Origin: DASWHD01 sp036393335
GTDB lineage: Bacteria; CG2-30-53-67; CG2-30-70-394
Direction: 5' to 3'
DNA length: 24,082 nucleotides
Assembly (NCBI GenBank): GCA_036393335.1
Contig: DASWHD010000106.1
Span: 1 to 24,082, forward strand
Shown: positions 7,493-14,268 of the stretch, piece by piece
How positions within the stretch are numbered: the stretch's first letter is position 1
Layout: every line of letters begins with the position of its first letter
The notes under the pieces: model-generated
The model's database searches: none
Told to the model about the DNA's origin: nothing
Seen by the model: only the letters and a program-made list of their open reading frames with translations
Position numbers and translations under genes: made by a program

Positions 7493-7813
7493 TCAGTCGA
7501 AGCGGTAGATCGTCTCGCCCTTCTTGGCCAGGCCAAGGCGTTCGCGGGCGAGGCGTTCCATGGCGAGGTGGCCGTCGGCGAGGTCGGCGAGCTGCTCCTC
7601 GTACTCCTGGCGCTGTCGCAGGAGTCGCGTGACCTCTTCCCGCGCCACATGGATCTCGGCCTGCTTGGCAGAGCGTTCCAGCCAGCTATTGTCGCTGAAC
7701 AGGGCGAGGGTGACCATCACCACCGCCGCGGTGACGGTGACCGCGACGCCCGCCGGCCACGACCAGCGGCAATAGCGCGTGGGTTGGGGTTGGGTCCGGT
7801 CCACGGAGCTCAA
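7493..7813 (-). CDS. ftsB: FtsB/DivIC family cell-division protein
   Basis: A 106-residue bitopic membrane protein of the septum-formation-initiator family (FtsB/DivIC), which joins FtsL and FtsQ at the divisome. It has a short cytoplasmic N-terminus, one membrane helix (about residues 21-40, GVAVTVTAAVVMVTLALF) and a periplasmic coiled coil (about 48-85, EEVTRLLRQRQEYEEQLADL). The family-typical end is ERLGLAKKGETIYRF. The start is probably the TTG at 7813, which overlaps the nadD stop as TTGA and implies translational coupling; a GTG at 7804 is an alternative. Adjacency to nadD is unusual: eno is a common neighbour in gammaproteobacteria, and rsfS commonly follows nadD. The FtsB name rather than DivIC is by analogy. 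Confidence 0.85.
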   Translation of the reverse strand: MSSVDRTQPQPTRYCRWSWPAGVAVTVTAAVVMVTLALFSDNSWLERSAKQAEIHVAREEVTRLLRQRQEYEEQLADLADGHLAMERLARERLGLAKKGETIYRFD

Positions 7814-8430
7814 TCCAGGGATGTAGGATCGCTGCGGTGAGCCTGGAGGTAGGCGCGCACAGGGTCGGGGAGGTCTCCGCCGGGGTCAAGACCCGCGGCG
7901 AGGGCTGTGCGGATCCGGGTCGACGAGCAGTCGACCGGGGGCATGTCCAAGAACCGCACTCGCTGTTCGAATTGCGTAGCGGGGATCAGGTCCGCGAGCG
8001 TTCGGCGCACCCGAGGGAGGGAAACATCCGCGCGTGGTGCGACAAGGAAGGTGGCGCGCCGCACCACCTCCTCGGGGTGCCACCAGTTGGGCAGGTCGAG
8101 GAGGGTATCGGCGCCGATCAACAGGGGGAGGGGGGGTGTTGCACCGCGTTCCACCAGGGCGGCGAGGGTCCGGGCCGTGAACGATGGGACCGGCAGTTCG
8201 TTCTCCAGGGTCGACACCACGAGGGCCGGGTTGTCCTGGCAAACGAGATGCAACAGATAGACCCGCCGCTCGAACGAGAGGAGCTGCTGGTCGCGCTTGT
8301 GGGGCGGAATCGGGGCTGGCAGGAAGACCACCCGCTCCACCCCGGGTGTCGCCAGCGCCGCCTCCGCCATCGTCATGTGGCCCCGGTGGACCGGGTCGAA
8401 GGTCCCGCCGAAGTAGACGATGCCCATCAT
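7810..8430 (-). CDS. nadD: Nicotinate-nucleotide adenylyltransferase
   Basis: A 206-residue cytoplasmic enzyme that makes deamido-NAD from nicotinate mononucleotide and ATP. It carries the nucleotidyltransferase signature GGTFDPVHRGHM at residues 8-19, PPHK near 46, the GADTLLDLPNWWHPEEV stretch and the C-terminal motif CSSTRIRTAL (ISSTxIR type). Start codons at 8430 and 8427 both fit; no strong ribosome binding site is visible, and the longer open frame upstream (to 8895) is noise over the zinc-ribbon gene. Its product is the substrate of NadE, encoded at 14269 on the other strand, so the window holds the last two steps of NAD synthesis. Its stop overlaps the ftsB start. Confidence 0.95.
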   Translation of the reverse strand: MMGIVYFGGTFDPVHRGHMTMAEAALATPGVERVVFLPAPIPPHKRDQQLLSFERRVYLLHLVCQDNPALVVSTLENELPVPSFTARTLAALVERGATPPLPLLIGADTLLDLPNWWHPEEVVRRATFLVAPRADVSLPRVRRTLADLIPATQFEQRVRFLDMPPVDCSSTRIRTALAAGLDPGGDLPDPVRAYLQAHRSDPTSLD

Positions 8431-8527
8431 CGCCGTACCGTAGCGGGTCTGCCGACCCTCTCCAAGGCCGCGGGTGTTTCCCGACAAGCCCCAGCGTCCG
8501 TCTTCGGGAGGATCCCGCGGAGGACGT

Positions 8528-9067
8528 CTACAGGATCGCGCAGCGGCAGGTCGGGCAGAAGGTCCAGCTCTCCTCAACCAGCCGATGGCAGTTGCCACAC
8601 ACGGGCGAGATGAGCTGCTCCTGACAGTACGGGCAGAAGATGAAATCGCTGCGGATCTCTTTCTCGCACGTGGGACAGGTCCCGCTCGTGACCGTGGCCT
8701 CATTCGCCGATGCCCTCGGAGGGGCGGAGGTGGTGCTCCCGGTGCCCTCGCGGAGGCGCTCGGCCTGCTCCGCGAATAGCGCGACCTGCTTGCCGGTAAA
8801 CCGGTAGATACGCGCCCGCGACTGGATGGAGAGCTGCTCTCCTTGTACGTCGATGCGCTGTACGTGCGGGTGAAAGATCGCGATCTCACCGGCACCTACG
8901 ACGCGGTCCAGCACGCCTATGGGGGAGAAGAGGATGCGGTGGTTGGTCAGGTAGAGCCGCCCGTCCTGGGCGATGACCCGGTTGATCGTGAATCGCACGC
9001 GGATCGCGTCCACGATCTCCTCGTCGTGCTGCAGGCTGATCTTCTCGTTCACGGACGTGGCGGCCAT
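8528..9067 (-). CDS. GRAM/PH-like domain protein with C-terminal double zinc ribbon
   Basis: A 179-residue soluble protein. Residues about 10-100 resemble a bacterial GRAM/PH-like domain (GRLYLTNHRILFSP, then AIFHPHVQRIDVQGEQLSIQ and RIYRFTGKQV). After a Ser/Ala/Thr-rich linker (about 107-128) come two zinc ribbons with CxxC pairs: CPTC...CPYC and CGNC...CPTC, ending CRCAIL. Such ribbons usually bind zinc and mediate protein or nucleic-acid contacts. The ATG at 9067 has a good ribosome binding site (AGAGGAG). It sits between proA and nadD, where I would not expect it, 97 bp before nadD. Function unknown; a role in lipid binding or regulation is a guess. Confidence 0.75.
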   Translation of the reverse strand: MAATSVNEKISLQHDEEIVDAIRVRFTINRVIAQDGRLYLTNHRILFSPIGVLDRVVGAGEIAIFHPHVQRIDVQGEQLSIQSRARIYRFTGKQVALFAEQAERLREGTGSTTSAPPRASANEATVTSGTCPTCEKEIRSDFIFCPYCQEQLISPVCGNCHRLVEESWTFCPTCRCAIL

Positions 9068-9184
9068 GTGCTCTCCTCTGGGCGACAACCCCTTTTTACC
9101 TGTTCGGAGGCGACCCAGTCGACTTGACTGACGCGCGTGACCCACCACGGCCCATGCGGGGCGCGACAAACCGACCGCCGGCGG

Positions 9185-10456
9185 TCACTTGCGGATCTGG
9201 CCGTTGCCCAGGATAACGTACTTGGTCGTCGTCAGGTCCTCTAGGCCCATCGGGCCGCGTGCGTGGAGCTTGTTGGTGGAGATGCCGATCTCCGCCCCGA
9301 GGCCGAATTCGAAACCGTCGGTGAAGCGGGTCGAGGCGTTGACGTAGACCGCGGCAGCGTCCACCTCGCGCAGGAAGCGGCGCGCCCGGTCGTAGTCGGC
9401 GGTGAGGATGGCCTCTGAGTGGTTGGAGCCGTGGCTGGCGATGTGGTCGATGGCGATCTCCAGGGAGTCCACCACCCGCACGTTGAGGTTGAGGTCGAGC
9501 CACTCGGTGTCCCAGTCCGCGGTCGCGGCCGGCACCACCGCCGCGCCCATGGTCGGGGTGAGGAGGGCACAGCTCCGTTTGCACCCGTGGATGATTACGC
9601 CCGCCGCCCGGGCCCGGGGCGCGAAGGCACGGAAGAACGGCTCCGCCACCTGCACGTGAACCAGCAGGGTTTCCATCGCATTACAGGTCCCGGGACGCTG
9701 CACCTTGGCGTTGAGCGCCACCTCGACCGCCATTTCCAGGTCGACATGGCGATCCACGTAGGTGTGGCACAGCCCCTTGTCGTGTTTGATCACCGGGATG
9801 GTGGCGTTCTCCATTACGAAGCGGATCAGACCCTCGCCGCCCCGCGGGATGATCACGTCGATCCGGTCATCCATCTTCAGCAACTGCATCACCAGGGCGC
9901 GGTCCGGATCATCGACGAAGGTGATCGCGGCCCGTGGCAGGCCCGTTTCATCCAGGGCCTGGGCCAGGACCCGCGCGAGGGCGCGATTCGAGTGGATCGC
10001 TTCGGACCCGCCACGCAGGACCACCGCGTTGCCCGACTTCAGGCACAGGCCGGCGGCGTCCACGGTGACGTTGGGCCGCGACTCGTAAATGATGCCGATT
10101 ACCCCGATCGGCGTCCGCACCCGGCCGATCTCCAACCCGTTGGGCCGCAGCCCCTGGGAGACCACCCGGCCGACCGGGTCGGGGAGGGCGACGATCTGGC
10201 GCAGCCCCTCGGCCATGGCGGTGATGCGCACCTCGGTGAGGGCGAGCCGATCGAGCATTGCGGCGCTCAGACCGCTCTCCCGGCCGGCCGCCAGGTCACG
10301 CTCGTTGGCGTCGCGCAAGGCCGGGCGGGCCGCGTCCAGCCCCGCGGCCATCGCGGCGAGCGCGGCATCCTTCACGGCGCTGGAAGCGCAGGCGAGGGTC
10401 CGCGCCGCCCGGGCGGCGCCGGTGACGGCGGCATCGAGGTCGAACGCGGAATTCAT
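9185..10456 (-). CDS. proA: Gamma-glutamyl phosphate reductase
   Basis: A 423-residue cytoplasmic enzyme that reduces gamma-glutamyl phosphate (from ProB) to glutamate semialdehyde with NADPH, the second step of proline synthesis. Recognisable blocks are GVIGIIYESRPNVTVDAAGL, LCLKSGNAVVLRGGSEAIHS, IPRGGEGLIRFV, the catalytic cysteine in QRPGTCNAMETLLVH near residue 257, FTDGFEFGLGAEIGIST and the ending TTKYVILGNGQIRK. Length is normal. The start ATG overlaps the TGA of a 39-codon ORF by 4 bp and has no obvious Shine-Dalgarno sequence of its own. It lies 180 bp downstream of proB. Confidence 0.97.
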   Translation of the reverse strand: MNSAFDLDAAVTGAARAARTLACASSAVKDAALAAMAAGLDAARPALRDANERDLAAGRESGLSAAMLDRLALTEVRITAMAEGLRQIVALPDPVGRVVSQGLRPNGLEIGRVRTPIGVIGIIYESRPNVTVDAAGLCLKSGNAVVLRGGSEAIHSNRALARVLAQALDETGLPRAAITFVDDPDRALVMQLLKMDDRIDVIIPRGGEGLIRFVMENATIPVIKHDKGLCHTYVDRHVDLEMAVEVALNAKVQRPGTCNAMETLLVHVQVAEPFFRAFAPRARAAGVIIHGCKRSCALLTPTMGAAVVPAATADWDTEWLDLNLNVRVVDSLEIAIDHIASHGSNHSEAILTADYDRARRFLREVDAAAVYVNASTRFTDGFEFGLGAEIGISTNKLHARGPMGLEDLTTTKYVILGNGQIRK

Positions 10457-10572
10457 CGCAGACTCGCAAGGAAAGAGCAGGCCGTTCTCGCCAGGATGGT
10501 CAGCACGAAGCCTGAAATGCGGGTAGTTGCCTGGATCTCGTTATGCCGCTTCGCGCTCTCCTTATGTTTCAT
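10453..10572 (-). CDS. Possible 39-residue small ORF coupled to proA
   Basis: In the proB-proA gap the minus strand reads ATG AAA CAT AAG GAG and continues for 39 codons to a TGA that overlaps the proA ATG (ATGA). The peptide starts MKHKESAKRHNEIQATTRIS and has a hydrophobic second half (GFVLTILARTACSFLASLR). No family is recognised. Support comes from the exact overlap and from proA lacking an evident ribosome binding site. Against it, the ORF's own ribosome binding site is weak and an open frame of this length can occur by chance. It could be a leader peptide or a coupling cistron. Confidence 0.35.
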   Translation of the reverse strand: MKHKESAKRHNEIQATTRISGFVLTILARTACSFLASLR

Positions 10573-10635
10573 CTCGACGTGTTGCCAGCCGTCAGGCGTT
10601 GCGGTTTGTGTCCGTGGCGTACTCTCGCCGACCGC

Positions 10636-11760
10636 TCACAACAGGACCAGATTGTCGCGGTGGATCACCTCGTCGAAGGAGGTATAACCGAGGGTAGCGG
10701 CAATTTGACGGGTGTGGAGACCGCGAATCTTCACCAGCTCGTCGGACGGGAAATTGGTCAGCCCGCGGGCGAACTCCTGACCCTGCCGGTCGCAGCACGA
10801 GATCGAGCTGCCGGCCGGGAACTCGCCCTGGACCTCGAGGACGCCCGAGGGTAACAAGGAGCTACCGCGATCGCGCAAGGCGCGACAGGCACCTTCGTCC
10901 AGGAGCAGTCGGCCCGCGGGTTTCAGGCTGTAGGCGATCCAGTGCTTGCGGCTGCTCAGGGCGCGGGTCTCCGGCCAGAACAGGGTGCCCACCGGCTCGC
11001 CCTGGAAGGCGTGGCTCAGCTCTCCGTCGCGATGGCCGTTGAGGATCAACGTGGCGATGCCGTAACGCCCTGCCTGGCGGGCGGTGAGCACCTTCGAGCG
11101 CATGCCGCCCGAGCCGACGGTGCTGTAACTGCCGCCGGCGAGGTCGAGGAGTGTGCCGTCGATCTGGGTCACCTCGTCGATACGCGTGGCATCGGGATCG
11201 AGGTTCGGATCGGCGGTGAACAGGCCATCGATGTCGGTGAGCAGGACCAGGAGGTCGGCATCCACCAGATGGGCGACCTGGGCCGAGAGGTGGTCGTTAT
11301 CACCGAGTCGGATTTCCGCCGTCGACACCGTGTCGTTCTCGTTGATGATCGGCACCACCCCGCGCCGCAACAGCGTTTCGAAGGTCGCGCGGGCGTTGAC
11401 GAAACGCTGGCGGCTGTGGGTGTCATCGTGGGTCAGCAGGACCTGCGCGGTGGTGAGAGCGTGGTGGCGAAAAGCGGCGTCGTAGGCAGCGATCAGGGTG
11501 CCTTGTCCCACCGCTGCCGCCGCCTGGCTCTCCGCCAGGCTCTTCGGCCGGCCCTTGATCCCGAGCCGCTTGCTACCCGCCGCGATCGCGCCGGACGAGA
11601 CCAGCAGACACTCCCGTCCCGCGCGCCGCAGGGCGGAGATCGCCGCCGCGATCGCCGCGATCCGGTCCAGATCCAGACCCTCGCCGCTTGCCGTGAGTAC
11701 CCGGCTGCCCACCTTGATCACCACCCGCCGGGCATCGGCGAAGAGCTGTCGTCGGTCCAT
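10636..11760 (-). CDS. proB: Glutamate 5-kinase with C-terminal PUA domain
   Basis: A 374-residue cytoplasmic kinase that phosphorylates glutamate on its gamma-carboxylate, the first and feedback-regulated step of proline synthesis. The amino-acid-kinase domain (about 1-260) shows VVIKVGSRVL, LLVSSGAIAAGSKRLG, VVPIINENDTVS, LGDNDHLSAQVA, LLTDIDGLFTADPN and GSGGMRSKVLTARQA. A PUA domain (about 275-365) follows with GACRALRDRGSSLLPSGV and FARGLTNFPSDELVKIRG. The ATG at 11760 gives the usual N-terminus MDRRQLFADARRVVIKVG; an in-frame ATG at 11817 would add 19 residues without homology. obgE lies 79 bp upstream; proA follows with a possible small ORF between. Confidence 0.96.
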   Translation of the reverse strand: MDRRQLFADARRVVIKVGSRVLTASGEGLDLDRIAAIAAAISALRRAGRECLLVSSGAIAAGSKRLGIKGRPKSLAESQAAAAVGQGTLIAAYDAAFRHHALTTAQVLLTHDDTHSRQRFVNARATFETLLRRGVVPIINENDTVSTAEIRLGDNDHLSAQVAHLVDADLLVLLTDIDGLFTADPNLDPDATRIDEVTQIDGTLLDLAGGSYSTVGSGGMRSKVLTARQAGRYGIATLILNGHRDGELSHAFQGEPVGTLFWPETRALSSRKHWIAYSLKPAGRLLLDEGACRALRDRGSSLLPSGVLEVQGEFPAGSSISCCDRQGQEFARGLTNFPSDELVKIRGLHTRQIAATLGYTSFDEVIHRDNLVLL

Positions 11761-11839
11761 GGGGAGAGATGCGGGCGAGAGTGGTGGGGAAGAGGACCAG
11801 ACAGTGTCGGCAGTCATCGGTCCACAGTCAAAGCGCGGC

Positions 11840-12925
11840 TCAGTCGTCCCACTCGATGCCGTCCGCCGGGGCGCCGGCCCGGCCATCGCCCGCCCGGATG
11901 GTGGTGCGACTCCGGCTCCGCTCCTTGCGGTGCTCTACCACCAACGGCCAGACGGCCTCCAGGAGTACCGGGATCCCGCGGCCCGTGGCGCAGGAAATGG
12001 GATAGAGCGGCAGGCCCTGCGCGGCGCAGTATCGGCGCAGGGGCTCGCTCACCGCGCCATCCGCCACGAGATCGAGCTTGTTCGCCACCACCAGCCGCGT
12101 CTTGCCGCGCAGCTCCGGCGCATGGGCTGCCAGCTCCGCCTGCAAGATCGGTAGGGCATGCACCGGGTCCGGATCGGCCCACGGCCCCACGTCGACTAGG
12201 AAGAGCAGGATGGCGCTGCGCTCGATATGGCGCAGGAAGCGGTGGCCGAGCCCCGCGCCCTCGCTCGCTCCTTCGATGATTCCCGGGATGTCCGCGATCA
12301 CGAAGGCGCGCTCCTCGTCGAGCTCCACCATACCGAGCTGCGGCTCCAGGGTGGTGAACGGGTAATCGGCGATCTTCGGCCGGGCGTGGGAGACGACGCT
12401 CAGCAGGGTCGACTTGCCGGCATTGGGGAATCCCACCAGGCCGACATCGGCGAGGAGCTTGAGCTCGAGTTGCAAGGTTAGGGCCTGGCCGGGCTCGCCG
12501 GGCTGGGCAAAGTGCGGCGTCTGGCGGGTGGCGCTCTTGAAGTGGGCGTTGCCCTTGCCGCCCCGGCCCCCGCGGGCGACCACCAGTCGCTGCTCCGGCT
12601 CCACCAGGTCGGCGATTCCCTCACCGGTCTCCAGGTCCCTCACAACGGTGCCCGCCGGCACCTGGATCAGCCGGGTCTCGCCGTCCTTGCCGGTGGAGTT
12701 CTTTTTCCCACCGGCGTGGCCGTCGCCGGCGTACTGGTGCTGGCGATAGCGCAGGTCGATCAGGGTGGTGACCCGCGCCGAGGCCTCGATTACCACATCC
12801 CCGCCGCGGCCGCCGTTGCCTCCGTCGGGGCCACCGCGGGCGACGTACTTCTCGCGGCGGAAGGTGACGGCACCGGCACCACCATGGCCGGAACGGACGT
12901 AGATTTTGGCCTGGTCGACGAACAT
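11840..12925 (-). CDS. obgE: GTPase ObgE/CgtA
   Basis: A 361-residue essential ribosome-associated GTPase involved in 50S assembly and stress signalling. The glycine-rich Obg fold (1-158) begins MFVDQAKIYVRSGHGGAGAV. The G domain has GFPNAGKST (G1), PFTTLEP (G2), DIPGIIEGA (G3), NKLD (G4) and SCATG (G5). The last 35 residues form a short, charged tail rather than the OCT domain of Firmicutes. The ATG at 12925 is set by the conserved N-terminus; no strong ribosome binding site is visible. It follows rpmA by 172 bp with a hairpin terminator in the gap, so some transcription probably starts anew here. Confidence 0.97.
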   Translation of the reverse strand: MFVDQAKIYVRSGHGGAGAVTFRREKYVARGGPDGGNGGRGGDVVIEASARVTTLIDLRYRQHQYAGDGHAGGKKNSTGKDGETRLIQVPAGTVVRDLETGEGIADLVEPEQRLVVARGGRGGKGNAHFKSATRQTPHFAQPGEPGQALTLQLELKLLADVGLVGFPNAGKSTLLSVVSHARPKIADYPFTTLEPQLGMVELDEERAFVIADIPGIIEGASEGAGLGHRFLRHIERSAILLFLVDVGPWADPDPVHALPILQAELAAHAPELRGKTRLVVANKLDLVADGAVSEPLRRYCAAQGLPLYPISCATGRGIPVLLEAVWPLVVEHRKERSRSRTTIRAGDGRAGAPADGIEWDD

Positions 12926-13040
12926 CGATAGGCAGCGGGCAGAGTGAGGTAGGCGGTGGGTGGCAGGGGCTTGAGCCGCGGCCCGGCTTACCTGGGGCGA
13001 CCCGTTCGCGGGGCAAATTATGCGGCTCGCCGCAGGCACG

Positions 13041-13066
13041 AAGAAGGGGACGGCGGTGCCGTCCCC
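13041..13066 (-). terminator. Hairpin terminator/attenuator between rpmA and obgE
   Basis: A perfect 9-bp stem GGGGACGGC / GCCGTCCCC (13046-13054 and 13058-13066) with a 3-nt loop is followed on the minus strand by TTCTTCG. The tail is only moderately T-rich, so partial termination after the ribosomal genes is likely, giving obgE less transcript than rplU-rpmA. Confidence 0.65.
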
Positions 13067-13097
13067 TGGCGTCCATCCGGCTGCGGCGCCCGCGCCG

Positions 13098-13355
13098 TTA
13101 CTCCACCGGGACGATGCTGATTTGCTTCTTGCCCCACTTGTTGCGGCCGAACTGCACCACCCCCTCCACCTTGGCGAACAGGGTGTCGTCGCCACCGCGC
13201 CCGACTCCGAGGCCCGGGTGGTACTTCACCCCCCGCTGGCGCACGAGGATGTTGCCGGCCAGCACGTGCTCCCCGCCGAACTTCTTGACGCCGAGGCGCT
13301 GCGCGTGGGAATCGCGGCCGTTGCGGCTGCTGCCGACACCTTTTTTGTGGGCCAT
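13098..13355 (-). CDS. rpmA: 50S ribosomal protein L27
   Basis: An 85-residue L27. It starts MAHKKGVGSSRNGRDS and contains QRLGVKKFGGEHVLAGNILV and RQRGVKYHPGLGVGRGGDDT. The N-terminus, which reaches the peptidyl-transferase centre, is the Gram-negative form without a cleaved pre-sequence. A GGAGAGCAGG stretch precedes the ATG. It follows rplU by 12 bp and is clearly co-transcribed with it. Confidence 0.98.
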   Translation of the reverse strand: MAHKKGVGSSRNGRDSHAQRLGVKKFGGEHVLAGNILVRQRGVKYHPGLGVGRGGDDTLFAKVEGVVQFGRNKWGKKQISIVPVE

Positions 13356-13367
13356 GGCCTGCTCTCC

Positions 13368-13679
13368 TTACCGCTCGATGGCCGCCACCCGCAGGGCGGT
13401 GTAGGGCTGGCGGTGGCCGAGCATCTTCTGGAAGCCCTTGCGGCGCTTCTTCCTGAACACCAGGATCTTGCGGGCGCGGTCCTGGGCGAGGATCTCACAC
13501 TTCACCTTCGCCCCGTCGACGAAGGGGCGGCCGATGGCCACATCCTCTCCGCCGCCGATGCACAGCACTTGATCCAGCTCCAGAGTGGTGCCGACCGCGC
13601 CGTCGACCTTCTCGATGCGCAGGAAGTCGCCTTCCTGCACCTTGTATTGTTTGCCGCCGGTTTCAACGATCGCGTACAT
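13368..13679 (-). CDS. rplU: 50S ribosomal protein L21
   Basis: A 103-residue L21. It starts MYAIVETGGKQYKVQEGDFL, contains GRPFVDGAKVKCEILAQDRA and the basic stretch KKRRKGFQKMLGHRQPYT, and ends in RVAAIER. The ATG at 13679 matches the family start; a further in-frame codon at 13691 would add four residues. It is the first gene of the rplU-rpmA-obgE-proB-proA block. Confidence 0.97.
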   Translation of the reverse strand: MYAIVETGGKQYKVQEGDFLRIEKVDGAVGTTLELDQVLCIGGGEDVAIGRPFVDGAKVKCEILAQDRARKILVFRKKRRKGFQKMLGHRQPYTALRVAAIER

Positions 13680-14020
13680 CGTGATGTCCAAGGTGAAAAG
13701 GGCGGCCTAGATACCATGGTGGCCGGCACCGGCGCAACGGCAAAGGGGAGGGGTACCTGGTTGTGCAGGTCGCCGAGATCAAACCTCGGAGCGAAGGCGT
13801 CTTTGGGGCTGGGGTTCCCGGGGGCAGACGGAATCATCCGTCGACATCCCGGGCGGAAGGCCAGGGCCCTGATCATCGGCTCTCATGTGCGGTGGGATCG
13901 GGAAGGTGTTGTCGCGACGAGGCTGCTGGGGGTTGTGGAGGCGATGCCGTCTCACCTGCGCGGTGCAACGCGAATGTGGCGGCAAACGCGCCTCCCGGTA
14001 GCGACTCGACCCTTGGCAAT
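13680..14020. other. Intergenic region upstream of rplU, with a hairpin at 13817-13853
   Basis: This is the leader side of the divergent rplU/nadE gap. A weak sigma-70-like pair on the minus strand (TTGCGC, 18-bp spacer, TATCTA; 13708-13737) could drive rplU. At 13817-13853 lies a clear hairpin: inner stem GACGGA/TCCGTC with loop ATCA, flanked by CCCGGG on both sides. No coding sequence is convincing here. A ribosomal-protein autoregulatory leader is possible but unproven. Confidence 0.4.
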
Positions 14021-14130
14021 CCCGCTAAGGAATGCAGGAAGGGGGCAGGAAGGCAGGAACGACTGCTCTCCCGCCCGTCCGCTCGCCTCCCCCTTCCTGG
14101 CTTCTTAAGATTCCTGCCTTCCTTAGCGGG
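14021..14130. repeat. 110-bp palindromic element with CAGGAAGG units
   Basis: The ends are an inverted repeat: CCCGCTAAGGAATGCAGGAA at the left and its complement at the right (TTCCTGCCTTCCTTAGCGGG), with one mismatch over 20 bp. Inside the left arm CAGGAAGG-like units recur (14034, 14046 and 14053), and the right arm holds their complements. The centre (about 35 bp) is C-rich. No coding capacity, no transposase, and no obvious target-site duplication outside the ends. It resembles a small non-autonomous or REP-like element between the divergent rplU and nadE genes. Confidence 0.8.
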
Positions 14131-14268
14131 AGGTCGCACCTCGCGCCAGCCGTACGGCGGTTGGCGCGTGGAGGGTGGAAACCGGCGATTATGGCCAGGG
14201 GGGCGCAGCTTGACACTCTGACCGGCTTGGTAATCCTTTGATCGGCGGCGACTCGTAGCCTTCTCCCC

